64,000 bases of DNA from Fratercula arctica (lineage: Eukaryota; Chordata; Aves; Charadriiformes; Alcidae): the NCBI GenBank assembly GCA_947846985.1, contig CANTUZ010000027.1, positions 4,540,403 to 4,604,402 on the forward strand, written 5' to 3'. Below are positions 11,906 to 23,295 of this stretch, piece by piece (within the stretch, counting starts at the first letter, position 1; the number at the start of each line of letters is the position of its first letter). The position numbers and the translations under genes are program-made. The notes beneath the pieces were generated by a model, which saw only the letters and a list, made by a program, of their open reading frames with translations, did no database searches and was not told where the DNA came from.

Positions 11906-13046
11906 ATGCGGCTGGGCTGCTGCTGCCTCCGGCTCCTCCGCCCCACAGCCTCCGCTCCCTCCTGCTCCTCCACTGACCAGCCTCCCCTGCCTTCCCCTCC
12001 TACACGGCACACACCCACCTGCCTCCTCATCCTACGCTTCTCACCCTGCGCCCGCTCCTCCTTACGCACCCCCGCGCACGGGCACCGCCTCAGCCTGCTC
12101 CTGTGCTTCTCTCTGTCTCACATCCTGGCCAGGGAAACTCCTGATGCTGCCAGTGCTGACGCTCCCCACCTGCGTTCATACGTCTGCCACCTGTGCCTGT
12201 GCTCTGCAAGGCAACGTGCGCTGTGTGTACGTACCTGCAGTGGTTTAAGCGCAGACAAGCACCCACCCAGCTGCGCACTCCTTTCCCCACCCTCAGGGCG
12301 ATGCAGAGCATGGAAAAGAGGATGAGAAACCTCATGGGTCAAGACAAACAGAAGGACCTGCCTCAGCAAAAACTGTTGCGGGCAAATGGGGCTTCGCTGG
12401 GGAAAAGCACAGTTTGCCAAGAGTGGAGGCAGATGGAACCGTCTGTGTCCAGCACAGGGCAGCCCCTTGCCTCTTCTCACAGAGGCCAGCCTGCAGCACC
12501 CCCGCTCCCCTCCACTGCCAACACCCAGCCCGCAGAGAGCCGATCCAGTGCCCACTGGGAACCCCTGCGCGGCCCTGCTCCCCGCTGGACCTGCCAGTGG
12601 GCATGGCAGCAAAGAGGCATGGGTGGAGAAAAAGCCCAGATGGCCAAGTTGACCCCACTGGTCTTTGCCAGACCAGCCCCAGCCTTGTCCTCCTGCCCAC
12701 CTGCAGAGCCCCGGAGGTGCCTGCGCACGGCTGGGAAGTTGGTCTCGAGCTGCGCGATGGGAAGGAGAAAGAGCTGTGTCCCCAGGAGAGGCACCGCCTG
12801 GTGGGGGGGGGTGTGCGCTGTGCTGTGCCCGCTGCTCCTCAGCCTGCGTCTGCCCTGCTGAGGGTGGCTTTGGGAGCGCTGGCTGCTGAGGAGACAAAGG
12901 AGGAAGAAGGTGTGAGGGCAGAGAGAGGGGTCTGAGGGAGCGGGAGAGCCGCGGGCACGGGTGCCCGGAGAGGTAGAGCAGTGGAGGTTCAAAGTTGGTG
13001 GGAGAGGCAGCAAGCGTGAGGAGCAGGGGGAAAAGGGAAATTGCAA
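11906..13046. other. Intergenic, no gene seen
   Basis: GC-rich sequence between tRNA-Gly and tRNA-iMet. Long overlapping frames on both strands (up to ~260 codons) have proline/serine/arginine-rich, low-complexity composition without recognisable domains. A G-run near 12801-12808 varies in length between units. Confidence 0.4.
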
Positions 13047-13118
13047 TAGCAGAGGATGGTTTCGATCCATCGACCTCTGGGTTATGGGCCCAGCACGCTT
13101 CCGCTGCGCCACTCTGCT
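13047..13118 (-). tRNA. Initiator tRNA-Met (CAT), unit 1
   Basis: A 72-nt sequence matching the strongly conserved vertebrate initiator tRNA: AGCAGAG acceptor, GGG/CCC pairs flanking the anticodon loop CCATAA, and a T-loop of ATCGAAA type. It serves translation start. A TTTT terminator follows. Confidence 0.97.
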
Positions 13119-13670
13119 CCCCAGGCTGCCTTCTTTGGGACCTCCCACAGCCACGAGGATGCTCCCGGACAGCACCAGCGCTCCTGCCTCCTTCCCTGCC
13201 TCTTCGCTCTGCCCTCGCCCCTGCGGGAAATTCTCTCCCTCAAAAGTTCACCTCTTTCCCGCCTGCCATGCCTACCTCAAGGGCCTTGCTTTGCCCTTCT
13301 CCCCACACCTCCTGCCCGTAACCCTGCAAGGGCACTTCCTCTTTCACCACCCGACTCTGTGCCTCTGCGCCTCTGCAGGACACCCAGCAAACACCGGCAC
13401 TGCATGACGGACACTCTTCAATGCTCCGAGGCATCCCCAGAAGGCTCTGCGCAGCCGCAGCTGGGACAGCCTCTTGCTGAGGGCGAGGGACGAGGGGGCA
13501 GTGCTGAAGCCTCCATCCTGGGGCTTGTGTTTGCTGGTTCCCCGTCCCATCCTCAGGCCAGAGCAGGCAGCACCCAGGCAGAGGAGACAAAAGCAACAGC
13601 AGGCCGGGGAGGGCTGGCACGTGGGCACCCGTGTGAGCGTGGCGAGTGTGGCCCCAGCCTCTCTGCCGCA

Positions 13671-13740
13671 GGGCCCTATTGCTCAGGGGAAAGTATTCCA
13701 CTGCAGAGCAAGAGGTCCGTGGCTCAGCCCCAGGCGCCCT
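13671..13740 (+). pseudogene. tRNA-Cys (GCA)-like pseudogene, unit 1
   Basis: It aligns along its length with vertebrate tRNA-Cys: TTGCTCAGGGG for the A box, loop CTGCAGA with GCA, then GCAAGAGGTCC. The anticodon stem is broken (TTCCA versus GCAAG) and the B box is degraded (GGCTCAGCCCC), so it is probably inactive. It lies on the strand opposite to the other tRNA genes of the block. Confidence 0.6.
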
Positions 13741-13904
13741 CTCCATTGCCCCTTGCCTTCTTCATTCATACTGACAATCTCTCTCCTCTTCTTTTTCCCT
13801 TGCCAGGCTTCCCCAGCCCCCAGTGGCATGGCTGCGGGGAGCGGAGCTGAGTCCCGTGGCTGCAGCGGGGTGAATTGCCAGGAGCCCAAAATGCAGCTGC
13901 GCCC
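13741..13904. other. Short intergenic, nothing seen
   Basis: Pyrimidine-rich sequence between the Cys-like relic and tRNA-Ser. The TTTT within CAAAATGC (minus strand) terminates tRNA-Ser. Confidence 0.4.
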
Positions 13905-13986
13905 CGTAGTTGGCAGGATTCGAACCTGCGCGGGGAAACCCCAATGGATTTCTAGTCCATCGCCTTCACCACTCGGCCACAACTAC
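13905..13986 (-). tRNA. tRNA-Ser (AGA), unit 1
   Basis: An 82-nt class II tRNA: acceptor GTAGTTG/CAACTAC, A box TGGCCGAGTGG, anticodon AGA in loop CTAGAAA, long variable arm with GGGG/CCCC stem, and B box GGTTCGAATCC. Confidence 0.97.
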
Positions 13987-14725
13987 CTGCCCCAGCCCTC
14001 TCTGCCCTGCTCATCACACGCCCTCTCCAAGGACACCCGCCTCCTTGCCACTTTCAGCGACAGCCTTCACTCCAAGCCATGCACTGACCATAGCAGGCAC
14101 CTGGGCACAGCCTTCCACAGGCCTCCAGGGACGCACCGCCAGCACCTACGTCTCCACCTCCCAACGCCTTCTCCTCAGACAGGCGTCTGAGAGAAACTCA
14201 GGACAAAGGCCACTTGCTCCTCCTTGCAGAGGTGTGGGCCAGCTGAGGGGGCAGGAGAACAAAGCACCACCAGTCTCCAGCTATGCTGCACAAAGTCTTT
14301 AATGAGAAGGAGCAAAGGCCGTGGCACAGAACAGAGACCAAGAAGCACGTCTGCAGGGCTCAGGGGGGCAAAGAAAACGGCCCGCTTCCCAAGGACAAGC
14401 TCCACTCAAAGCGCTTGCCTTTGCCCATTCTGCTCTGCCTGGTGGCAATCCCAGCCCAGCAAGAGCAGTCCCCAGCTCCAGCACCCTCTCCCCGTCAGCA
14501 GCAGATTCAGCAAAGCAGAAGAGAATGAGCCCTTTCTCAAGGAGCTCAGAGCAAAGCGGAGGCAGGGGAGGCGCGGCGAGGCCTGCCGTGCAGCCAGGAG
14601 CAGCGGGCACAGGTCCCTCCTGCCTGGGGGGATGAGGACACCCAGCCCATCTGCAAGCCGTGGCCACGCTCCTGCTGCAGAGTTCCCGTCGTCCTTCCCG
14701 CTCCGAGAGGGATGATGCGCCGGCT

Positions 14726-15044
14726 TCAGCAGTTCAGACTGCAGCGGGGAACAGGCAGACACAGCCCTGACCCCCCCAGACCCAGGGAGCCCCCAGAAGA
14801 GATGGGAACCCCCCCGGTGCTGAGGGAGCTCCCCACAGCAGCCGACAGAGACGATCCCACGGCTGTGCTCTGGGGGAAGGAGGTGAGGATGGGGCCCGGC
14901 AGGGTCACCACCACCGGGGAGGCCTCGGATGGCCACCGTCGAGTCAGCGCAGCGGGCCACACAGGGCTCACTGCAGCTGCTGGCAAGCGGGGTTGGGCCA
15001 GCGGCTCCGCAGGGGCTAGGGAGACAGGGTCTGAAGCAAGACAT
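14726..15044 (-). pseudogene. Feather-type beta-keratin, copy 2, frameshifted
   Basis: This is the minus-strand partner of copy 1 across the tRNA block. One extra base at codon 40 (ATCCGAGG where other copies have ATCGAGG or ATCCAGG) shifts the frame. The first 39 residues (Ser10 type) are normal, the family core continues only in another frame, and the normal stop at 14726 is out of reach. TATA (15663-15670), splice sites and the ATTAAA signal (14298-14303) are intact. The extra base sits exactly where copies differ (Glu versus Gln), so a consensus error is as likely as true inactivation. Confidence 0.8.
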
Positions 15045-15662
15045 CTCTCGGCGAGGGAGGCACAGCTGAAACACAGAGCAGAGAGCCAACACGGACCTCA
15101 GTATCAGTCTGTCTTTCTGCTCCTCAGCTCTCTCCATGGACACTCTCTGTTTCAAAAACACGCGCTGTGCCCCCATCTCCCACTGCCCTCATCGTGCCCT
15201 CTGAGCTGCAGGGCACAGGAAGGCTGACCAGTGTTTGGATAGGACCCAGCACGGTGGGTTTAAATCAACTGGGACAGACTGATCACACCCCATGGCCAGA
15301 ACAAACTTTGCTGCACTGAAGGCAGCCCTGGATGCACGTGGCCATTTGGTTGGAGACCATCTGCTCAAGGTGCAAATTCTGCTGGGCAGACCTCCCTGCA
15401 GCTGAGCCCCATTGATGCCCTTCTGCTTGAAAGAACCCCCTCTTCCCTGCTCTCCCCAGACACCTCCCTCAGAAGGGAAAGAGCTGACAGCCCTCAAAGA
15501 GTTCTGTTGCAGGGCCAATCTTTGGCAGCCCAAGCATCAGCTCGAGTAGCCACCACGACAGCAGCTCATCCCAGCGGGAGAGATGGAGCAGACTCAGGCT
15601 TACCTCGTTCCTGGAGGACAGGGAGGCAAGAGAGGAGGATGTGGAGCCAGAAGCAGCGCAGG

Positions 15663-15670
15663 CTTTTATG
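15663..15670 (-). promoter_or_regulatory. TATA box, keratin copy 2
   Basis: CATAAAAG on the minus strand, in the same context as copy 1. Confidence 0.7.
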
Positions 15671-16279
15671 CTGTGTCCCAGAGGCCTGGGGGGGCCACAG
15701 ACATTCCTGGCTCCTGAGGCATCTAAACACCTAGCAGTTACCGCTGGCTGAAGCCTCCCTGGTGATTAAGCCCTTGCCTCTTTCACCTGAAACATTTTAC
15801 TCCCTTTTCATTCCATGGAACTTGAAAATGATTCATCTGTGTCCCAGCTTCATGAGACCAATTAACCTGGAGGTCTCAGGCTAGCTGTTCAGAGATTTTA
15901 AGTGGGTTTGCGTCATACGGATTTCCCTTGTCACTTTGCCGTCTTCATAGAAGCATAGAATTTCTAGGTTGGAAGGGATCTTTAAGATCATTGAGTCCAC
16001 CTGTCAACCATGAAGAGCACCTCAAGTCAGCTCTCAAGGGCTTTCAGTGGAGGCACTCAAGCTAACCCTGAGAGATGCTGCTCCCTGCAAGTCATCATAG
16101 ACACACAGGAGACTGTGGGTAAGTTCAGGCAGAAGGTCAAGACCATGAAATCACATATAGGAGAACAGACGCACCTCTCCAGGGATATGGAAAAGCTCAA
16201 CGGCAAGGAAAGACCATTGCAGGCTGGAGAGAAGCCCACTGTGGACAGGAGTGATGGCCACAAGGACCTTGCTTATGCT

Positions 16280-16690
16280 CATCAGGCTCTACCATGGCCT
16301 GCTTTTGTGATCAAGGAGATGCCTGTGTAAGAGACCCACCCCCAAATTGATCTGTTTTGCTCATCAAGGTCATCCCAGAGGCCAGAGGCCTGGGTGGCCT
16401 TTTTTTGAGGAGAGGCACAGGGCAGGGAGCCAAAAGCTCATGGCTCTTTTTCCTGGGTCAGGGATGGGGTGGCCCATTCCATGCATTTCAAGTTTCAAAG
16501 GGACATGGCATCAGTCTCCCAGAGCACCTGGGAGTCATTGTGATGTGGAAGAGTTGGGGAAAACCCTGAACTCTATGCAAATGTGAGTCATCGTGCTGTG
16601 GACTTCAGTGGATACAGTGCCCTAGTCTCCGGCATTCCAGGGATACCAGCGCTCATAGCCCCGAAGTGCCAATTCAGAAATTGGTCTCTG
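16280..16690 (+). repeat. Inner inverted-repeat arm of spacer, left
   Basis: It matches the reverse complement of about 19010-19410 imperfectly but colinearly, for example GGAGTCATTGTGATGTGG versus GGAGTCATCGTGATGTGG. It is clearly older than the keratin arms. Copies lie near 28475-28885 and 40687-41097. Confidence 0.75.
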
Positions 16691-18129
16691 CAGTGCCAAA
16701 AAAGGGCAATGATCCTTCCCCTCAGCTTTCATCACTGACCTTGTATTGGAAAAGAGCTTTTGAGATCACCCACTCCAACCACGTATCCACCTTCACCTGA
16801 GCAGGGTGCTTGAGGCCTGGTCCCCACCCCACCAGCCAAGAGCTCTCACAGCTGAGCCTCCTGTGACCACAAGTGGGCCACCAGGAGATGATAGTGAGGG
16901 CGCCAGCATTGGTGAGAAAGTCCCAGGGTTATGGGATGAGGTCTGGAGACAGGTGTGAGAAGGTCTTCTCCTGCCCTGGCCTCGAGGTGAGAGCCTGAGA
17001 GGTATCTCAACTCAGTGGAGTTACTGGCCACAGCCCACTGCGATCCAGAAGAGCTCAAAGGGTCTTTACTAGAATCGCTACTTATAGGATCCAAGATAAT
17101 TGACTTTCATCAGATACTTTTCCACTCGGGCCCAAGTGAGATGATAGTAACGCAACCCCAGAGCTTGCTAGATCTTGGGGTCCTGATACCCACCCACCCC
17201 CCCCACCCCCCCCCCCCCGTGACCACGATCAATATGGTGTGTCAGGAGTGATTGATTATAGTTACTATCTTTAAGCAGTAGGAGGCATGGGGACTAGGCA
17301 CACTATCATGTTCTTGGTCTATGGCTCTGAACATTTTCTTTCTTTTATGTTAGACCACTGTGTTACGTTCTGGTCCATTGTGTTGTTCTGTGGCCCAGGT
17401 TGGGAGGGAGATCACACGAAGTACCAAGTGGCCTGAAGGGGCTGGGCAGGGGGGGAACTGCAACATCACAGAAGCATGGTTTGTAGAGAAGAGAGAGGCA
17501 GTCCCTTCATGGACAAAAGTCAGCTGGACAAGGTACTGAGGATCCTCCACTGTCTTTGCAGTTGGCCCTGCACTGAGCTGGAGGATAGTCTACACACCTG
17601 CAAGCTGCCTTCCAACTGATGTTTCCTAAAACTGCATCGTTCTTTGCAGCTGTTGCTGTTTTAAAGAAACCGCTTTGATTCAAATAAACCCCATGCAAAC
17701 CATAAATAGAGCCTGAGACCTAATGTTCTCTTTGTATGTGTTTTTGTGAAACAAGCTGAAGTCTCCTAGCTAACACCTTACACACACACACACACAAACA
17801 CACACCTCCACAAAAAGAGGAGAGCACAGGCGCACGGAAATGGGCTAGGAATAGTGTAATGAAAAACAGAATCACCTTCTTGTTCTTTATTTGTCTGGAA
17901 AGGGTTTGCAGGATGAGTTGTTCCTTCCCCTTCCTAGGGAATGAGGTGAGGATGGCCTTGGAGCCTGCAGTTCCCCAAGTCCTCCTTTGTGCCCTTCTGG
18001 AAGATGGGAGTGTAACTGACTTCTTCCAGGCCTCAGGAAACCTCTCCCAGCTGCTGCCACCTTTCAAAGACAATCCAGAGTTTCCTCTTCCAGGAGTCCT
18101 CCTTGTCTGAGCTGGCAGTAGGAAGATGG

Positions 18130-18525
18130 CATGGGTATCTGCAGGTGAGCTCCCTGCTACCTGAGTACCTGACTGGCCAGAAGCCAGAACATGGCTTGGA
18201 TATTGACTGTGAGGTCACGTCTGGCTCTGCAGGCCATCTGCTAGGCGCTTGTGTTGCTGATTAGCAGCAGCATGCGCATTTTGGGCTATGCGCTTGTGAG
18301 TTGCCTTCTACCTCATTGCCTCCTAGGCCAGCAGCAGGCATGTGGTTTGCATTTTGATGTTAAGGTAACTTCTGTCTCTGCAGCTAATGGGCCAGGGTAG
18401 GCTCATGGCAGCACTAGTGCTTGTGAGGTCACTTGTGCCTGAATAGCTGGTAGGACAGAAGGAGGCACATGGCTTGGATGCTGATTGCAAGGTCACTGGT
18501 ACCTGAGTAACAGATGGGCCAGCGA
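18130..18525 (+). repeat. Six-unit degenerate ~62-82-bp tandem repeat
   Basis: Each unit begins with a CATG- or TCATGG-like word and ends in a GGGCCAG/GCCAGCAG-like word. Three carry a perfect AGGTCA (18212-18217, 18426-18431, 18490-18495). Copies are at about 30307-30702 and 42530-42925. Confidence 0.6.
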
Positions 18526-19009
18526 GAGGACAATTCCAGGCAAGGGAAGAACTGCAGTCCCCCAGCAGCTACAGAAGGTTGTGTAAGGATGGAGCCAGAC
18601 TCTCCGGAGAGGTGCACTTCGGAAGGGCAAGGTCAACACTAAGAAGTTGCAACAAGGGAAATACCAGATGTCTTTGTGGAGAAAGAAGTGACAGGGCCAC
18701 AGTGCAGCCCTGGAAGAGCTGCCCAAGAGACGGGGGCCTCTACGATAGTACCAGTATTCAGTGGTCAATGGGGCAAGGCCCAGATCTTCCTGAGTTATAT
18801 GGGAATTTGGGTCTGCTTGGAGCAGGAGGTCAGCCCATAGGACCTCCAGAGGTCCCTTCTAACCTTCATTGCTCTGGGGTGCACTGAGTCTTGTTGGGTC
18901 CTTGATCAGACACTAAAAGGCAATGCCTTGGGTGGCAGCTGCAGCATGAGATTGCATAGAAGGACCAGTTGTTTAACGAATGGTGTTAAAATGTGTGGAA
19001 ATGCCCTTG

Positions 19010-19410
19010 AAGAAAGCAGCACTTTGGGAGGAATGAGGCTATGAGCCCTGGTATCCCTGGCACGCCTGAGGCTGGGGCATCGTGTCCAGTGAAGTTGACA
19101 GAAGGGTGACTCATGTTTGCCTGGAGCTCTGGGATTTTCCCAACTCTTCCACATCACGATGACTCCCAGGTGCTCTGGGAGACTGATCCGAATTCCCTTT
19201 GTAGTTTGAAATGCATGCAATGGCCCACCCAATTCCTGGCCCCAGGATAAAGAGCCACGAGCTTTTGGCTCCCTATTCGGAGCCTCTCCTCAAAAGCAGG
19301 CCATCCAGGCTTTTGGCGTCTGGGATGCCCCTACTGAGCAAAACAAGCCAATTTGGGTATGGGTCTCTTTCAGGAAAGGACGCGGGCAGCTCTTTGATCA
19401 CCCTCCGACG
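19010..19410 (-). repeat. Inner inverted-repeat arm of spacer, right
   Basis: Partner of 16280-16690. Copies lie near 31187-31586 and 43411-43811. Confidence 0.75.
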
Positions 19411-19639
19411 CATTGATTTGCTTGTTTCCAACAGGATCTCCACTTCCCAAGCTGAGCCCAGACCCCTGGTTGGAAGAAGCCTGAGGGCCTGGTCAAGTCA
19501 TTAAAGGACAGGGCAATGGAGGTCCCATGGAGAAGTCACTTGACAGAGACCTGCCTGACCCTCTGCTCTGCTCTTCGTCGTTACGAATCTGCCCTTGTTC
19601 CCTGGGCTCATGGGCAGAAAAAAAAGATGATGAGGAGGC

Positions 19640-20042
19640 AGGAGCACCTCCCTTAGGAGGACAGGCTTAGAGAATGGGGGTTGTTGAGCCTAGAGAAGAG
19701 AAGGGTCCTCAGAGACCTTCCAGAAAGATGGGCATGGACTATTTATCAGGGAGTGTAGTGATTGGATGAGGGGTAATACTTTTAAAACAAAAGAGGGTAG
19801 ATGTAGATTAGATATTAGGAAGAAATTCTTTCCTATGAGGGTGGTGAGATACTGGAACAAGTGGCCCAGAGAACTTGTGGATGCCCCATACCTGGTGGAA
19901 GTGTTCAAGGACAGGTTGGATGGCACTTTGAGAAACCTGACCTCATGGAAGGTATCCCTACCCATGGCAAAGGGGAAGGAACTAGATGATCATTAAGGTC
20001 CCTTCCAACCCAAAACCATTCAATGATTCATTCTTTGATTCT
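19640..20042 (+). mobile_element. CR1 retroposon 3' end
   Basis: The fragment reads in frame (19766-19996) as the end of the CR1 ORF2 protein, with the words LDIRKKFFPMRVVRYWN and LVEVFKDRLDG. It then ends in the CR1 3' UTR and ATGATTC-like terminal repeats. It is 5'-truncated, as is usual for CR1, and sits directly upstream of keratin copy 3. Confidence 0.9.
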
Positions 20043-20174
20043 AGGTGCTATGAAGCAGCTGAAAGAGGCAAGGGCTTAATCACCAGGGAGGCTTCAGCCA
20101 GCGGTAACTGCTAGGTGTTTAGATGCCTCAGGAGCCAGGAATGTCTGTGGGCCCCCCAGGCCTCTGGGACACAG

Positions 20175-20182
20175 CATAAAAG
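20175..20182 (+). promoter_or_regulatory. TATA box, keratin copy 3
   Basis: CATAAAAG, about 60 bp upstream of the exon 1 donor. Confidence 0.75.
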
Positions 20183-20801
20183 CCTGCGCTGCTTCTGGCT
20201 CCACATCCTCCTCTCTTGCCTCCCTGTCCTCCAGGAACGAGGTAAGCCTGAGTCTGCTCCATCTCTCCCGCTGGGATGAGCTGCTGTCGTGGTGGCTACT
20301 CGAGCTTGATGCTTGGGCTACCAAAGATTGGCCCTGCAACAGAACTCTTTGAGGGCTGTCAGCTCTTTCCCTTCTGAGGGAGGTGTCTGGGGAGAGCAGG
20401 GAAGAGGGGGTTCTTTCAAGCAGAAGGGCATCAATGGGGCTCAGCTGCAGGGAGGTCTGCCCAGCAGAATTTGCACCTTGAGCAGATGGTCTCCAACCAA
20501 ATGGCCACGTGCATCCAGGGCTGCCTTCAGTGCAGCAAAGTTTGTTCTGGCCATGGGGTGTGATCAGTCTGTCCCAGTTGATTTAAACCCACCGTGCTGG
20601 GTCCTATCCAAACACTGGTCAGCCTTCCTGTGCCCTGCAGCTCGGAGGGCACGATGAGGGCAGTGGGAGATGGGGGCACAGCGCGTGTTTTTGAAACAGA
20701 GAGTGTCCATGGAGAGAGCTGAGGAGCAGAAAGACAGACTGATACTGAGGTCCGTGTTGGCTCTCTGCTCTGTGTTTCAGCTGTGCCTCCCTCGCCGAGA
20801 G

Positions 20802-21119
20802 ATGTCTTGCTTCAGACCCTGTCTCCCTAGCCCCTGCGGAGCCGCTGGCCCAACCCCGCTTGCCAGCAGCTGCAGTGAGCCCTGTGTTGCCCGCTGCGCT
20901 GACTCAACGGTGGCCATCGAGGCCTCCCCGGTGGTGGTGACCCTGCCGGGCCCCATCCTCACCTCCTTCCCCCAGAGCACAGCCGTGGGATCGTCTCTGT
21001 CGGCTGCTGTGGGGAGCTCCCTCAGCACCGGGGGGGTTCCCATCTCTTCTGGGGGCTCCCTGGGTCTGGGGGGGTCAGGGCTGTGTCTGCCTGTTCCCCG
21101 CTGCAGTCTGAACTGCTGA
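20802..21119 (+). CDS. Feather-type beta-keratin, copy 3
   Basis: Intact 105-residue copy with Ser10 and Glu40. TATA is at 20175-20182, the exon 1 donor after 20241, the acceptor ends at 20780 and ATTAAA is at 21542-21547. One silent change (GTT for GTG at Val29) is private to this copy. Neighbours are a CR1 fragment upstream and the tRNA-Gln gene downstream. Confidence 0.93.
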   Translation: MSCFRPCLPSPCGAAGPTPLASSCSEPCVARCADSTVAIEASPVVVTLPGPILTSFPQSTAVGSSLSAAVGSSLSTGGVPISSGGSLGLGGSGLCLPVPRCSLNC

Positions 21120-21624
21120 AGCCGGCGCATCATCCCTCTCGGAGCGGGAAGGACGACGGGAACTCTGCAGCAGGAGCGTGGCCACGGCTTGCAGATGGGC
21201 TGGGTGTCCTCATCCCCCCAGGCAGGAGGGACCTGTGCCCGCTGCTCCTGGCTGCACGGCAGGCCTCGCCGCGCCTCCCCTGCCTCCGCTTTGCTCTGAG
21301 CTCCTTGAGAAAGGGCTCGTTCTCTTCTGCTTTGCTGAATCTGCTGCTGACGGGGAGAGGGTGCTGGAGCTGGGGACTGCTCTTGCTGGGCTGGGATTGC
21401 CACCAGGCAGAGCAGAATGGGCAAAGGCAAGCGCTTTGAGTGGAGCTTGTCCTTGGGAAGCGGGCCGTTTTCTTTGCCCCCCTGAGCCCTGCAGACGTGC
21501 TTCTTGGTCTCTGTTCTGTGCCACGGCCTTTGCTCCTTCTCATTAAAGACTTTGTGCAGCATAGCTGGAGACTGGTGGTGCTTTGTTCTCCTGCCCCCTC
21601 AGCTGGCCCACGCCTCTGCAAGGA

Positions 21625-22231
21625 CGAGGGAGAACCTGCTCTCCCCGTGACAGTGAGACTGTGCCCGTGCGTGGGGCACTGCCAGTTGTGGGTGGAGCTC
21701 CCTGAACCAGAGCACCTAAAAGAAGCGAGTAGGCCCGAGAAAGACAGAAAAGCCCCAGAGAAACGGAGAGAGCAAGGAGCACGGGGCAGAGCTGGAAATC
21801 CAAGTAATGCCACAAAGAGTGGTAGTCAAAGACGGGAAGCCGTTGCCCCGGGAGGTTGTAGATTCTCCACCTTTGGAGACGTCCAGTATTCAACTAGACA
21901 AAGCCATAAAATATGTCCTGTCCCCGAGGTGCTTTGAGCTGGGCTTGGACTGCGCCGTCTCCGCCTCCGCTGTTGTGTGATTGTGTGAGGCACTGCTGGA
22001 TGCCCTCATCCAGGAGCAGCCCTCAAGGCCAAGGCCGCAGAGAGGGGGCGAGGGCCAGCGCTCAGGAAAGCTGCAGAGCTGTGGTGGGCCCAGGGCAGGA
22101 GAGGGGTCTCTGCTGGGGGTGCCAGGGCTGGGAGGCCAGGAACGGAAGGAAGCTGGGAGCGCACTGAAGAGCTGACCCAAGAGCAAGGCAGGGGAAGAAG
22201 GCGTGAGCCTGACGAGGCGGCCAAAAGGCTA
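21625..22231. other. Non-coding stretch, unit 2
   Basis: Equivalent of 9390-9996: old CR1-like remnant, no gene seen. Confidence 0.4.
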
Positions 22232-22303
22232 AGGTCCCACTGAGATTTGAACTCAGATCGCTGGATTCAGAGTCCAGAGTGCTCACCATTACACCATGGG
22301 ACC
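22232..22303 (-). tRNA. tRNA-Gln (CTG), unit 2
   Basis: 72 nt, identical to the unit 1 gene. Confidence 0.96.
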
Positions 22304-23295
22304 TCCTAGCCACCTCTTTTCTTTCCCTCTCCCAGCCCTCACTGACCCACAGCCTCCTGGCCGACTCTGGCACTCTCCCCATCTCCCTGCCCATCACCAA
22401 CTACAGCCTTCCTACGGGGACACACGGCATTCTACACCCCGTCCACCTTTCCACACAGCTGCGGAACAGCGGACCTCTTCTGGGGCTCACACTTCCTGAC
22501 TGACGTCCTTCTAAAATCGCACCCAGTGCTCGTGCAGCCTCTGGTGGGATTGCATGAGGATGGCTCTGCCCTGTCACAGTGCTGCAGAGAAATGCCCCAG
22601 AGCCTGCAGCGCCCCTCTTGCCCTCTTACACGGGGGACTTGCCTCCTGCCTGCCCCTCTTCCCCCTGCCGCTGCCCGTCTTGGCTGGTGAGGAGCTGCCC
22701 GGTCAGGGGAACTTTCTGGGTTGAAATCCTGCCGGTCAAGGCCACATCCTGGGCCGGCACCTATCGACTGTGCCGCTGGGCGTGACAGAGGGAAGGAGGC
22801 ACCTCAGGGGCTCTCCAGCTTCGGGAGCAGAGGGCAGAGGAGCTCCCTGATGACTATGGAGAGGTATAAAGTTGCCTCATCTCCAAAAAAGCGGAAGAAG
22901 CACTAGGTGGGGAAGCAAGGAAAGGTGTTGATGAAGTGGAGCAAGTTCATCAGAGGGGGACTCTGGCCTTGGGAGGAGAGGCTGAGGACCCAAGGCTTGC
23001 TTAGCTGAGAGAAGAAAAGGCTTTGTGGGTTCTAATAGGAGCTTCCCAGGGGCTACAAGGAGGCAACTCGATGGCTGGAGGGTGAGAGGTGGTGGTCCGA
23101 AACCGAACAGGCGAGGGCTGTCCTTCATGATTGTGTTGTAGGCCTGTGTAGTTGGTGCCTGTTTTTCCTTCCTCAGGAGCTGGGACATGCAGCAGGCTGA
23201 GCAGAGCCCCAGGAAGACCCAGGAGCCTCCGCTTAAGAGCGGGGTGCCGGCCAAGAGAGAGAGGCCATAAAGGAGACCACCCAAGGCAAGGGGGC

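Larger units (their letters stand above)
14221..15785 (-). repeat. Inverted-repeat arm, unit 1 right
   Basis: Partner of 7827-9389, carrying keratin copy 2. The loop between the arms is the 4.8-kb tRNA block. Confidence 0.9.
15786..19639. other. Spacer of unit 1 between divergent keratin genes
   Basis: Old repeat-rich DNA. Antisense CR1 3' remnants lie at about 15948-16008 and 16745-16795, and a sense CR1-like remnant at about 18800-18880. A C-run (about 17190-17218) and a CA microsatellite (17777-17800) are present. An unrecognised 106-codon frame (16010-16330) is unbroken in all three spacers, but this reflects recent duplication. An AATAAA at 17686-17691 could belong to an unrecognised transcript. 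The inverted and tandem repeats are listed separately. Confidence 0.6.
20060..21624 (+). repeat. Inverted-repeat arm, unit 2 left
   Basis: Equivalent of 7827-9389, with keratin copy 3. Confidence 0.9.

Noticed and set aside
11838..12897. Long frames between tRNA-Gly and tRNA-iMet
   Set aside because: Overlap on both strands, Pro/Ser/Arg-rich, no domain, and they run across tRNA genes in some cases.
17350..17700. Solo LTR or terminal exon ending at AATAAA
   Set aside because: No terminal TG...CA repeats, target duplication or recognisable protein could be found.
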